From Bacteroidota bacterium (GTDB lineage: Bacteria; Bacteroidota; Bacteroidia; Flavobacteriales_F; PHOS-HE28): a DNA stretch of 37,456 nt. The stretch covers positions 1-37,456 of the forward strand of contig JAFEAI010000255.1 in the NCBI GenBank assembly GCA_018266475.1, read 5' to 3'. Shown here piece after piece: positions 8,778 through 16,653 of the stretch. The translations under genes and the position numbers were made by a program. The notes below the pieces were generated by a model. That model ran no database searches. It saw nothing but the letters and a program-made list of their open reading frames with translations, and was not told the DNA's origin. Each line of letters begins with the position of its first letter. Position 1 is the stretch's first letter.

Positions 8778-8847
8778 CGTCATTGCGAGGCCGCTTTGGG
8801 CCGAAGCCACAACGTCATTGCGAGGCCGCTTTGGGCCGAAGCAATCT
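8778..8847. repeat. two tandem REP-like elements
   Basis: The sequence GTCATTGCGAGGCCGCTTT, continuing to GGGCCGAAGC, occurs at 8778-8807 and again at 8813-8842, separated by 5 bp. Each copy contains the near-palindrome GCCGCTTTGGGCCGAAGC. Extragenic elements beginning CGTCATTGCGAGG and ending GAAGCAATC are known from many bacterial genomes. A partial copy lacking the first 8-9 bases recurs at 9082-9105. Confidence 0.75.
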
Positions 8848-9206
8848 TTGATTCCCTTTCAGAGTCCCATCAAGGTCTCGCGCAGCGGACCTTGGCGCAG
8901 CGTGCCACACCTGCAAGGTCCCCTTCGGGAGACCTTGAGGGAACAAGTCGATCCCTCTGTAGCAGGGTCGCGCCCAACTTTGGGCACGTGGCATTTGTAG
9001 TTGGCGCAGACCCTGCATCAGTAAGGGGAGGTGTAGCTCATCCTGCAAGGTCCCCTTCGGGAGACCTTGAGGGAACAAGTTGAGGCCGCTTTGGGCCGAA
9101 GCAATCTTTGATTCCCTTTCAGGGTCCCCCCATCAAGGTCTCGCGCAGCGACCTTGACGCAGAGTGCCACACCTGCAAGATCCCCTTCGGGAGACCTTGA
9201 GGGAAC
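8822..9206. repeat. duplicated ~124-bp hairpin unit (8822-8944 and 9082-9206) with a half copy between
   Basis: The two units share nearly every base from GAGGCCGCTTTGGGCCGAAG to GACCTTGAGGGAAC. They differ by a few substitutions, a 3-base C insertion and a 1-base deletion. Each carries two inverted repeats with the same arms, AAGGTC and GACCTT. One has a loop of about 10 bases (8872-8893 in copy one). The other closes on CCTTCGGG, a UUCG-type tetraloop (8915-8936; 9177-9198 in copy two, where one arm base is changed). A third tetraloop hairpin at 9047-9068 belongs to a half unit at 9042-9079. The deleted base in copy two leaves the GACCTT arm intact. Confidence 0.85.
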
Positions 9207-9260
9207 TCCCATCCTGTTCATCCTGTAATCCTGTCCCATCCTGCCCATCCTGTTCATCCT
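9206..9260. repeat. degenerate CATCCTG array
   Basis: About 55 bp are built from variants of a 7-10 base word (CATCCTGTT, CATCCTGTAAT, CCTGTCC, CATCCTGCC, CATCCTGTT, CATCCT). It directly abuts the end of the second hairpin unit. Similar ATCCTGTTAATCCTG-type strings are scattered in intergenic DNA of many unrelated bacteria. No function is known to me. Confidence 0.7.
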
Positions 9261-9458
9261 ATCAAAAATCCTGTAAAGGCGGAATGAGGGATTGCTTCGG
9301 ACGGGTCATAAGCCCCACCGGGTCCTACTAGCCTGCCTGATGAAAGCTGTGCGATGATGGTTCATCTTTGCGGCGCTTGCCGGTGCTCCGGCCATCGGTT
9401 CCCCCAACTTGCGGCCGAGTAGGGAACGGTGGCAAGGCAGGCACCGCGCGTTTGCCGC

Positions 9459-11375
9459 ATGAGGAAACAACTGCCCCGCCAACTTCCCGTTTTTCTCGCG
9501 CTGTACGGCTTGGTGCTGGTGCTCTTCATGCTGTTCCGGCTGGTGCTGCTCTATGTGCAGCGGGGCCGCCTGGCGGGCGCGGAGCCTGCGTTGGTGGCGG
9601 AGGCACTGCTGATGGGCCTGCGCTTCGACCTGGTGATCGCGGGCTACCTGCTGGCGTTGCCGCTGCTGGTGCTCACGGTGCTTTCCTTCACCGGCGGCAT
9701 GCGGCCACGCGTGGTGCGCGCCGTGCGCAGCTTCATCCTCATCACCGTTTCGCTGGCGTTCCTTGCATGTGCGGCGGACATCCCCTACTTCGGGCAGTTC
9801 TTCCAGCGGCTGTCGGTTTCGGCCTTCACGTGGTTGGACGATCCGCGCTTCGTGTTCGGCATGATCGCGGAGGAGCCGCGCTACTGGCTGGCGGTGGTGC
9901 CCTTTGTTGCGGCGGTGCTGGCCTTGCGGTACGGCCTGCGCCGGATCCTCCCCGGCCCCCTTCCGCTGAACCGGCCTGCCACGGCGGGCACCGTCACGCT
10001 CTCGGTGGCCATGCTGGGCCTGGTGTTCCTAGGCATCCGGGGGCGGATCGACGAGAAGTCGCCGATCCGTGTGGGCACGGCCTACTTCAGCAACAATGCC
10101 TTCCTGAACCAGCTGGGGCTGAACCCGTGCTTCACGCTGATCCGCAGTTGGCTGGACAGCCGCGATGCCGACAACATGCGGCTGGCGCTGATGGACGATG
10201 CACAAGCCGTGGCCTACGTGCAGCGGGAGTTCGGCATTGCGCACCCCGATGCGGAACATCCCTTGGCGCGGCAGGTGTCCTTCAGCGGGCCGGCCCACCC
10301 TTGGAACGTGGTGCTGGTGATCATGGAGAGCATGAGCGCGGAGAAGATGGGGCGGCACGGCAACACCAAGGGCCTCACCCCTTTCTTGGACAGCCTTTCC
10401 TCCCGTGGCCTCTATTTCGACCAGGCCTATTCGGCAGGCATCCACACCTTCAACGGCATCTACGGCACGCTCTTCTCCTTCCCGGCGCTGTTCCGCCAGC
10501 ATCCCATGAAGGAAAGCGGCATGCTGCACTACCTGGGGCTGTACGGCGCCCTGCGCCAGCACGGTTACCAGACCATCTACTTCACCACGCACGATGGCCA
10601 GTTCGACAACGTGGAAGGCTTCCTGCATGCCAACGATTGCGAACAGGTGGTCACCAAGGCGGACTATCCCGCCAGCGAGGCCAAGACCACGTTGGGCGTG
10701 CCGGACGACCGCATGTTCGCGCATGCGCTGCCGGTGCTGGACGGGCTTGCGGCCAACGGACGCCCGTTCGTGGCGGCATTTATGACGGCCAGCGACCATG
10801 GGCCGTACTACATACCGCCCTACTTCCGGCCGCACTCGGCCGATGCCCGCGACCAGGCCACCGAGTTTGCCGACTGGTCGCTGCGCCGCCTGATCGCCGA
10901 AAGCGCCGGCCGCGCGTGGTTCGACAGCACGCTCTTTGTGTTCATTGCGGACCATGGCGCGGCCATCGACGGCACGTACGACCTGTCGCTTTCCTTCCAT
11001 CACACCCCGTTGCTGTTCTACGCGCCGGGGCTGGTGGAGGCGCGCACCGACAGCAGCATGGCCGGGCAGATCGACGTGTTCCCCACGATCATGGGGCTGT
11101 TGCGGGCCCCGTTCCAGAACCGCACGCTGGGCATCGACCTGCTTGGCGCCCAGCGGCCCTACATCTACGTATGCGCCGATGACAAATACGGGGTGCTGGA
11201 CCAAAATTGGCTGCTGATCGGGCACGAGGATGGAAAGCGGGCCCTGTACCGGTACCGGCAGCGGAGCACGGTTGATTCATCGGCCTATCATCCGGAGGTG
11301 GTGCGGCGCATGGACGAGTACGGGCGCGCCAACATGCAGGCGGCGCAGTACGTGATCGCCGCAGGGAAGCAGTAG
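9459..11375 (+). CDS. LtaS-type membrane sulfatase / phosphoglycerol (or phosphoethanolamine) transferase
   Basis: This 638-residue protein has an N-terminal membrane part of about 190 residues with several hydrophobic helices (VFLALYGLVLVLFMLFRLVL, then others) and a C-terminal sulfatase-fold domain facing the periplasm. Metal and catalytic motifs are visible: VLVIMESMSAEKMG near residue 288, SAGIHTFNGIYGT with the probable nucleophile Thr near 329, THDGQFDN, and IADHGAAIDG near 498. LtaS-family enzymes move phosphoglycerol or similar head groups from phospholipids onto envelope glycans; the substrate here is unknown. The start ATG 9459 was chosen over the in-frame GTG 9429 because the basic and hydrophobic membrane segment follows directly. 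It stands alone on the plus strand between two minus-strand housekeeping blocks. Confidence 0.85.
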   Translation: MRKQLPRQLPVFLALYGLVLVLFMLFRLVLLYVQRGRLAGAEPALVAEALLMGLRFDLVIAGYLLALPLLVLTVLSFTGGMRPRVVRAVRSFILITVSLAFLACAADIPYFGQFFQRLSVSAFTWLDDPRFVFGMIAEEPRYWLAVVPFVAAVLALRYGLRRILPGPLPLNRPATAGTVTLSVAMLGLVFLGIRGRIDEKSPIRVGTAYFSNNAFLNQLGLNPCFTLIRSWLDSRDADNMRLALMDDAQAVAYVQREFGIAHPDAEHPLARQVSFSGPAHPWNVVLVIMESMSAEKMGRHGNTKGLTPFLDSLSSRGLYFDQAYSAGIHTFNGIYGTLFSFPALFRQHPMKESGMLHYLGLYGALRQHGYQTIYFTTHDGQFDNVEGFLHANDCEQVVTKADYPASEAKTTLGVPDDRMFAHALPVLDGLAANGRPFVAAFMTASDHGPYYIPPYFRPHSADARDQATEFADWSLRRLIAESAGRAWFDSTLFVFIADHGAAIDGTYDLSLSFHHTPLLFYAPGLVEARTDSSMAGQIDVFPTIMGLLRAPFQNRTLGIDLLGAQRPYIYVCADDKYGVLDQNWLLIGHEDGKRALYRYRQRSTVDSSAYHPEVVRRMDEYGRANMQAAQYVIAAGKQ

Positions 11376-11387
11376 GCGGGCGCCTAC
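11372..11387. terminator. palindrome shared by two convergent gene ends
   Basis: GTAGGCG-GG-CGCCTAC is a perfect 7-bp inverted repeat with a 2-base centre. The plus-strand TAG of the sulfatase (11373-11375) and the minus-strand TAG of nadK (11386-11384) both lie inside it. No U-rich tail follows on either strand, so termination is plausible but unproven. Confidence 0.4.
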
Positions 11388-12274
11388 CGGCCGTCAGGTC
11401 CGGCGGAGCGCACGTCCAGACCCCAGTTCAGCTTGTTGCGCAGGGTGTCCAGAAAATCCTGGCCTTCCAGCTGCACCACCTTCAGGGTGTGGGCGGCGCG
11501 GCGCACCTGCAGCGGCGGGAAGTGGTCCAGCACGCGGCTTCGGGCATCCAGGTTCAGCAGGTACTTTTCGCCGCGGGCGTCCACCTGCAGGGTGATGGTG
11601 CTGGCGCCGGGCACCACAAAGGGGCGCACGTTGAGGTTGTGCGGGGCGATGGGCGTGATGACCATGGCATCGCAATCGGGCGCCAGCAGCGGCCCTCCGC
11701 AGCTGAGCGAATAGGCGGTGCTGCCGGTGGGGGTGGAAACGATGAGGCCGTCCGCCCAGTAGGTGTTCAGGAAGCGGCCGTCCAGCCAGGCGTGGATGGA
11801 GATCATGGCGGCGCCGTCGCGCTTGTGCAGGCTCACCTCGTTGAGCGCGTTGTTGTGCTTGCCGCAGGAGGGGCATCCGTCCATGGCGAGCACGGCGCGG
11901 TCCAGCACGGCATAGCGTCCTTGCAGGATGGCCTTCAGGGCGGCGTCCAGGTCCTCGATGCGGTTGCTGCTGAGGAAGCCGAGGCGGCCCAGGTTGATGC
12001 CCATCAACGGGACGGGGCAAGCGCCGAGGAAATCCACGCTGTCCAGGAAGCTGCCGTCGCCGCCCAGGCTCACGAGCATGTCCAGGCGTGCCTCCTCCGG
12101 GCGTGCCATCACCTCGATGGACGGGTCCGGCGGCAGCCCTGCGGCGCCCATGCGCTGCGCCAGGGCGTGCTCCACCACGGGGGTGATGCCTGCGGCGGCC
12201 ATGCGGCCCATGATGCCGTTGATGGTGGCCGAAGCCGAAGGGGGATAAAGCCGGCCGTGGATCCCGATGCGCAT
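11384..12274 (-). CDS. nadK: NAD kinase
   Basis: NAD kinase phosphorylates NAD+ to NADP+ in the cytoplasm, using ATP or polyphosphate. The 296-residue length fits the family. The diagnostic GGDG motif is at residues 71-74 (LVSLGGDGSFLDSV), followed by GINLGRLGFLS, the nucleotide-binding NALNEVSLHK, the glycine/threonine loop STPTGSTAYSLSCGGP and TPIAPHNLNVRP. The start ATG 12274 gives the normal MRIGIHGR beginning. The gene begins 10 bp after the stop of the POTRA-barrel gene and is probably co-transcribed with it. In many Bacteroidota nadK directly precedes DUF6089-uppS-bamA; here the sulfatase gene and repeat block lie in between. Confidence 0.95.
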   Translation of the reverse strand: MRIGIHGRLYPPSASATINGIMGRMAAAGITPVVEHALAQRMGAAGLPPDPSIEVMARPEEARLDMLVSLGGDGSFLDSVDFLGACPVPLMGINLGRLGFLSSNRIEDLDAALKAILQGRYAVLDRAVLAMDGCPSCGKHNNALNEVSLHKRDGAAMISIHAWLDGRFLNTYWADGLIVSTPTGSTAYSLSCGGPLLAPDCDAMVITPIAPHNLNVRPFVVPGASTITLQVDARGEKYLLNLDARSRVLDHFPPLQVRRAAHTLKVVQLEGQDFLDTLRNKLNWGLDVRSAGPDGR

Positions 12275-12284
12275 GGCGGTCCGC

Positions 12285-13694
12285 TCAGAAGGGTTGGGTG
12301 AAATGTAGGTAGAATCCGGTTTCGTCCATGCGGTTCACCGCCCATTCCAGGCGCAGCACGAAGTCGTAGCTGGTCACCACGTCCAGCCCCAGTCCGTAGC
12401 TGTGCTGCCACTGGTTGGAAAGGAAGTTCTGTGCGCCGTGTACCGTGTCCCGCACGTAGCCGTGGTCGCTGAAGGCGTTGAGGTACACGGCGAGGTTGAG
12501 GGTGCGGAAGGGCTCCCAGGGGATGCCTTCGGCGCGGTAGGAGCGCGGCGTTACCAGTGCGAAGAGGATGTTGGCCTTGCCCAGCAGGAAATCCTGGCCG
12601 TCGATGATGTAGTACTCGTATCCGCGCATGTAATCGGCATAGCCGATGCCCTCTTGCAGGAAGTAATGCTTGGGCGTGCCGCGGGACAGTTTTCCCTTCA
12701 CGCTTGCACCCAGGCTCCACCGCTGGCCGCTGCGCCAGCTTTGCTGCACGGTGGCCAGGATGTTGGCAACGCCGGGGTGCCCGGCACCGATGCCGTCCTT
12801 GGAGCATTCGAGCTTGGCAAAGGTTCCCTGCAAGGGAAAGGCGCGCGAATCGCGGCGGTCCATGGTGGCCGAATAGGCCAGTGAGATGTACTGCACGCGC
12901 CCCTTCCCCGGGGCGAGGTAGTCGGGGTTGCGCGCCACCACGGTATCGCGCACGGCCACTTGGTTCCAGGTGATGCCCAGGGCGTGGCGGATATAAAGCG
13001 AACGGCGGAAGGTGGCTCCTGCGCCGGCCCTCCAGCGCTGCATGATGGCCTGGGCCGGGGTTTTCAGCATCACGCGCTTGTTGCCCACGGTGCCGATGGT
13101 GGTTTCATCCTGTTCGCCATAAGCTCCTTCCACCTGTGCGCCCCAGCGCTGGCTGCGGTCCACGTAAGGTACCCGGTAGGCCAGTCCGAATTTTTTGATG
13201 TAGCCCAACTGGGCCAGGGCGGCCATGGTTTCATTGCGGCCGCGGAGGTTCTGGCCTTTTACGGCCGCGCCGTAGTTGAGGCGGCTGAAATCCCGCGTGA
13301 GCCACCAGGTGTTGAAGTTGGGGTCGGCGAAGCTCACCTGCGGCACGGGGATCCAGAACCAGCGCTCGTTCACCCCTACGCTGATGAACACCTCGTGCGG
13401 CCCCAGGAAGGTGGGCAGCAGGTCCACGGTGTTGAACAGGCCGAGGTTGAGCAGGTTTTTCCGGCTCTGCTCCAGCCGCTCGTACAGGTCTACGGCGCTC
13501 AGCGTGTCGCCTTCGCGGAAGGTGAGCTCGCGGAGGATGATCTTTTCCTTGGTCTTGCGGTTGCCTTCCACCAGGACGCCCGAGATGCCGAACGGGCCCT
13601 TGAACCCTGCATTGGCGGGCTGGGCCATGGCCGCGGCGCCGCACAGCAAGGCCCACAGGGCGAACAACACCTTCACGCTGCCTGTACGGAACAT
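12285..13694 (-). CDS. Omp85-superfamily outer-membrane protein with one POTRA-like domain
   Basis: The product is 469 residues. A signal peptide ([20 protein letters not shown], then AAMAQ) is followed by one POTRA-like repeat at about residues 32-110 ([20 protein letters not shown], then [19 protein letters not shown] and [15 protein letters not shown]). The rest is a predicted beta-barrel with strands such as [40 protein letters not shown] and [17 protein letters not shown], ending in FYLHFTQPF with a terminal Phe as in many outer-membrane barrels. It resembles TamA/BamA-like proteins but has fewer POTRA domains than BamA, so a role in protein or lipid transport across the outer membrane is only inferred. 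It lies between the CBS-protein gene and nadK. Confidence 0.78.
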   Translation of the reverse strand: MFRTGSVKVLFALWALLCGAAAMAQPANAGFKGPFGISGVLVEGNRKTKEKIILRELTFREGDTLSAVDLYERLEQSRKNLLNLGLFNTVDLLPTFLGPHEVFISVGVNERWFWIPVPQVSFADPNFNTWWLTRDFSRLNYGAAVKGQNLRGRNETMAALAQLGYIKKFGLAYRVPYVDRSQRWGAQVEGAYGEQDETTIGTVGNKRVMLKTPAQAIMQRWRAGAGATFRRSLYIRHALGITWNQVAVRDTVVARNPDYLAPGKGRVQYISLAYSATMDRRDSRAFPLQGTFAKLECSKDGIGAGHPGVANILATVQQSWRSGQRWSLGASVKGKLSRGTPKHYFLQEGIGYADYMRGYEYYIIDGQDFLLGKANILFALVTPRSYRAEGIPWEPFRTLNLAVYLNAFSDHGYVRDTVHGAQNFLSNQWQHSYGLGLDVVTSYDFVLRLEWAVNRMDETGFYLHFTQPF

Positions 13695-13775
13695 GGCTGG
13701 TCCCCTTGCATCAACGGCCGGTTCGGCACGTGCCTGCCGCAGCTGCCGCCGGGCCCGCGCATTTGCGGCACTCCC

Positions 13776-14438
13776 TCATATCTTCATGATCCTCATCAGC
13801 GCATCGTAGCGGCTGCGCATGTCATCCTCCATGCGCGACGGCTGGAAGGTGGTGTGTACCGTGTATTGGAACCGTTCAAAGGCCTGGAGGATGCCGCTGA
13901 TATCCTCCCGGTTGATCTTCAGGGTCACCTCCATGCCGGTGCTTTCGGGGAGGTCCGCGCAGTACATGCTGAGGATGCGCGCGCCCTCCTCCTCCACGAT
14001 GCGGGCGATCTGCTGCAGGGAATACTCGTTTCGGGCCATGCCCAGCACCACCACGCTGCCGGGCACGCAGGCGTTCACCAGGCCGGCCATGGCCGCTCCC
14101 GTCTCGGCGCCGTTCACCACCCCGAGGTAGCGGCCGTTCATGTCCAGCACGGGCACCATCGGCAGGTCGCGCTCGGCCATCAGCTTCAGCACGTCGTACA
14201 GGTGCTGCTTGCCGCGCACGTAGGGCAGCTCCACGCGGTCCATCACCTGTTCCACGCTGGCGGCGGGGTCGTTGCTGTTCAGGGCGGCATCCTCCTTCAG
14301 CAGCCCCGCCAGGCGCCCCTTGGCCACCACGGGCAGCACGGGCAGGTGCAGCTCGTCCATCATTTCCAGCGCGCGCCCCAGGGAATCGCGCGGGTTCAGC
14401 GGCTGCACGGTCTTGGACAGCAGTTCATTGGCTTGCAT
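13776..14438 (-). CDS. CBS-domain pair protein with C-terminal ACT-like region
   Basis: The product is 220 residues, with no signal peptide or membrane segment. Residues of about 1-125 contain two CBS motifs ([20 protein letters not shown] with LPVLPVV, and [19 protein letters not shown] with [17 protein letters not shown]). CBS pairs usually bind adenine nucleotides or SAM. Residues of about 135-205 ([40 protein letters not shown]) look like an ACT-type regulatory fold. It is probably a cytoplasmic ligand sensor, target unknown. This type of protein is often found beside nadK and pdxJ in Bacteroidota. It is divergent from pdxJ with 72 bp between their start codons. Confidence 0.82.
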   Translation of the reverse strand: MQANELLSKTVQPLNPRDSLGRALEMMDELHLPVLPVVAKGRLAGLLKEDAALNSNDPAASVEQVMDRVELPYVRGKQHLYDVLKLMAERDLPMVPVLDMNGRYLGVVNGAETGAAMAGLVNACVPGSVVVLGMARNEYSLQQIARIVEEEGARILSMYCADLPESTGMEVTLKINREDISGILQAFERFQYTVHTTFQPSRMEDDMRSRYDALMRIMKI

Positions 14439-14466
14439 GCACGGAAGCGTTGGGGCGATCGGGGGC

Positions 14467-14474
14467 TAATTTTG
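14467..14474 (+). promoter_or_regulatory. probable -7 box for pdxJ operon
   Basis: TAATTTTG matches the Bacteroidota -7 consensus TAnnTTTG. It lies 36 bp before the pdxJ ATG in the divergent CBS/pdxJ region. A TTG at 14450-14452 could be the -33 element, but the spacing is shorter than usual. Confidence 0.5.
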
Positions 14475-14510
14475 GGCCGGCCACGGGACCAAGGTAACGG
14501 GCCTGCCGGG

Positions 14511-15224
14511 ATGACCAAGTTGAGCGTGAACATCAATAAGCTGGCCACGTTGCGCAATGCGCGCGGCGGCAACAATCCGGACGTGCAGGCCTGGGCGGTG
14601 CAGCTCGAGCGCTTCGGCGCCCAGGGCATCACCGTACACCCGCGCCCCGATGAGCGCCACATCCGCTATGCCGACGTGCATGCGCTGAAACCGCTGCTCA
14701 CCACCGAGTTCAACATCGAAGGCTATCCCAACGAAAGCTTCATCCGCCTGGTGCTGGAGGCAAAGCCCGCACAGGTAACCCTGGTGCCCGACCCCCCGGG
14801 CGTGCTCACCAGCAATGCCGGGTGGGACGCCAAGGCGAGGAAGGCCGAGCTGAAGGCCGTGGTCCGTCGTTTCAAGGACGCGGGCATCCGCACGTCCATC
14901 TTCATGGAAACGGACCCGGACCAGATCGCCCATGCCGCAGAAACGGGCACCGACCGCATTGAATTGTACACCGGGCCGTATGCCGAAGGCTATGCCGGGG
15001 ACCGCCATGCCGCCGTGGCGCCCTTTGCGCGCGCCGCCGATGCAGCAGGCAAGGCGGGCCTGGGGCTGAACGCAGGCCACGACCTCGACCTGCGGAACCT
15101 CGCCTGGTTCAGGGGGCACGTGCCGGGCCTGCTGGAGGTCTCCATCGGCCATGCCCTGGTGTGCGACGCGCTTGTGTACGGCATGGAGAACACCGTTCAA
15201 CTGTACCTGCGGGAACTGCGATGA
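14511..15224 (+). CDS. pdxJ: pyridoxine 5'-phosphate synthase
   Basis: PdxJ closes the ring of pyridoxine 5'-phosphate from deoxyxylulose 5-phosphate and 3-amino-2-oxopropyl phosphate, in the cytoplasm. The start ATG 14511 gives 237 residues, the usual size. The N-terminal [17 protein letters not shown] and the active-site stretch [13 protein letters not shown] (residues about 40-51) are characteristic. Later motifs include [47 protein letters not shown] and [10 protein letters not shown]. The much longer in-frame extension upstream is a shadow of the opposite-strand genes. Its TGA overlaps the hydrolase ATG (ATGA), so the two are probably coupled in translation. Confidence 0.95.
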   Translation: MTKLSVNINKLATLRNARGGNNPDVQAWAVQLERFGAQGITVHPRPDERHIRYADVHALKPLLTTEFNIEGYPNESFIRLVLEAKPAQVTLVPDPPGVLTSNAGWDAKARKAELKAVVRRFKDAGIRTSIFMETDPDQIAHAAETGTDRIELYTGPYAEGYAGDRHAAVAPFARAADAAGKAGLGLNAGHDLDLRNLAWFRGHVPGLLEVSIGHALVCDALVYGMENTVQLYLRELR

Positions 15225-15985
15225 GCGTGGAACTCTTCTTCCGCCGGGAAGGCGCGGGCACGCCGATCGTGGTGCTGCACGGGCTCTTCGGCAGCGGCGA
15301 CAACTTCGGACACATCGCACGCACGCTTTCCGCCGACTTCGACATGATCGTGGTGGACGAGCGCGACCACGGCCGCTCCCCGCACACGGACCGCATCACC
15401 TACCCGCTGATGGCGGAGGATGTGCATGCGCTCTTCGCGAAGCTGGGCCTGCAGGATGCCGTGCTCGTGGGCCACAGCATGGGCGGCAAAACGGCCATGA
15501 CCTTCGCGCAGCGCTGGCCGCAGCTGCTGAAGCACCTGGTGGTGATCGACATCGGCCCGCGGCAATACCCCATCGGCGACCATGCCGCCATCATCCAGGC
15601 GCTGGCATCCAGTGATGTTGCCGCGAAAACAACGAGGAAGGAGGTGGAGGACCACTTGTCGGACTACATTCCCGAGCCGGGCGTGGTGCAGTTCCTGATG
15701 AAAAGCCTTTACTGGGAACAGCCCGGCAAGCTAGCGTGGCGCTTCAACGTGCCGTTGCTGCAGCGCGACATCAACGACATCCTCGGCGCCATGGGGCCCG
15801 AGGCGGTGAAGGTGCCCACGCTCTTCATCCGCGGCGGTAAAAGCCCGTACATCCCGCGGGAGGACCTGCCGCAGATCAAGGAGCAATTCCCCAACAGCCG
15901 CGTGGAGACCATCGCCTTCGCAGGGCACTGGGTGCATGCCCAGGCACCGGACGAGGTGATGGCCCTGATCCGATCGGTGGCATGA
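15221..15985 (+). CDS. alpha/beta-fold hydrolase (YbfF-like esterase)
   Basis: This 254-residue cytoplasmic protein starts at ATG 15221, overlapping the pdxJ stop. The nucleophile elbow GHSMGG (Ser86) follows an oxyanion-side [11 protein letters not shown] near residue 20. The catalytic His lies in [15 protein letters not shown] close to the C-terminus. DERDHGRSP at about 46-54 is also typical. These features fit short-chain acyl-ester hydrolases of the YbfF group, which commonly follow pdxJ in Bacteroidota. The substrate cannot be told from sequence. Its stop overlaps the start of the next gene (ATGA at 15982-15985), so pdxJ, this gene and the secreted protein form one tightly coupled operon. 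Confidence 0.9.
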   Translation: MSVELFFRREGAGTPIVVLHGLFGSGDNFGHIARTLSADFDMIVVDERDHGRSPHTDRITYPLMAEDVHALFAKLGLQDAVLVGHSMGGKTAMTFAQRWPQLLKHLVVIDIGPRQYPIGDHAAIIQALASSDVAAKTTRKEVEDHLSDYIPEPGVVQFLMKSLYWEQPGKLAWRFNVPLLQRDINDILGAMGPEAVKVPTLFIRGGKSPYIPREDLPQIKEQFPNSRVETIAFAGHWVHAQAPDEVMALIRSVA

Positions 15986-16605
15986 GGCCGGGCGCACTAT
16001 TGGCGGCATGGCTGCTTGCGGGCACGGCCTTTGCGCAGGACAGCGTGCGCTACAGCGGCAGCTACACCTTCAGCGACGGCATCTACCTCACTTTCGCCGC
16101 CTTCCGCGAAAACAGGCCCAGCATCCCCATGGCGGCGCTCACCACCGCGCAGGGGCAGCACATCACCGACCTGCGCAACGCCGGCGACAAGCTCTTCCGC
16201 ACCGACAGCCTTGGCAAGCGCGAGCGGCTGGACCTGGCGGAAACCTGGGGCTTCTGCAATGGCGGCGTGGTGTACGTGCGGGCGGGCAACGGTTTCTCGC
16301 GCATCGGCCTCATGGGCGCACTGGCCCACCTGGTGTACGATGCCACCTACCGCAGCTACGACCCGTACATGATGGGCGGCGCCACCATCTACACCGTGGA
16401 GGAGCAGCGCTTTCTGGACATGGCCTCCGGGGCCTTCCTGCCGGTAACGGCCGAAGGCATCGGCGCAGTGCTGGCGCGTGATGCCTTGCTGAAGGAGGAA
16501 TTCGACGCCCTGCCGAAAAAGCAGCGGAAGAAGCCGGAAACGCTCTTCCTCTTCATGCGGCGCTACAACGACCGGCACCCGCTGTACTTTCCCACGAAGC
16601 GCTGA
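15982..16605 (+). CDS. secreted protein of unknown function
   Basis: I do not recognise the family. The product is 207 residues with a clear signal peptide ([19 protein letters not shown]). The mature region starts DSVRYSGSYTFSDGIYLTFA and contains mixed alpha/beta sequence with a few short hydrophobic segments, such as FSRIGLMGALAHLVYD, too short to be clear membrane helices. Near the C-terminus it becomes basic (ALPKKQRKKPET) and ends with RRYNDRHPLYFPTKR. It overlaps the hydrolase stop by 4 bp, which argues for co-expression, but a shared function is not evident. A periplasmic or outer-membrane-attached location is likely. Confidence 0.8.
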   Translation: MRPGALLAAWLLAGTAFAQDSVRYSGSYTFSDGIYLTFAAFRENRPSIPMAALTTAQGQHITDLRNAGDKLFRTDSLGKRERLDLAETWGFCNGGVVYVRAGNGFSRIGLMGALAHLVYDATYRSYDPYMMGGATIYTVEEQRFLDMASGAFLPVTAEGIGAVLARDALLKEEFDALPKKQRKKPETLFLFMRRYNDRHPLYFPTKR

Positions 16606-16619
16606 AGCCGCCGGAAAGC

Positions 16620-16642
16620 CGGGCGGACCGCTCTTCCGCCCG
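16620..16642. terminator. hairpin between convergent genes
   Basis: CGGGCGGA and TCCGCCCG form a perfect 8-bp stem around a 7-base loop, 14 bp after the stop of the secreted-protein gene and 11 bp past the stop of the facing T9SS gene. It could stop transcription from both sides. No T-run follows. Confidence 0.45.
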
Positions 16643-16653
16643 CCCGGTACCCT

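Larger units (their letters stand above)
8670..9458. other. 789-bp non-coding, repeat-filled intergenic region
   Basis: No convincing gene lies between the DUF6089 gene (minus) and the sulfatase gene (plus). Short open frames here are made of repeat sequence and lack family features. From the left it holds the promoter side of the DUF6089 operon, two adjacent REP-like copies, two long duplicated hairpin units, a degenerate CATCCTG array, and about 190 bp of apparently unique leader before the sulfatase. A CATCTTTG box at about 9363-9370 could be the sulfatase -7 element, leaving a leader of roughly 85-90 nt. Confidence 0.7.

Noticed and set aside
9368..11182. 604-codon alternate plus-strand frame within the sulfatase gene
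   Set aside because: Arg/Ala/Gly/Pro-rich shadow; the +1 frame has all membrane and sulfatase motifs.
12960..14510. 517-codon in-frame extension upstream of pdxJ
   Set aside because: It lies antisense to the POTRA-barrel and CBS genes and encodes low-complexity His/Gln/Val sequence. The PdxJ family starts at 14511.
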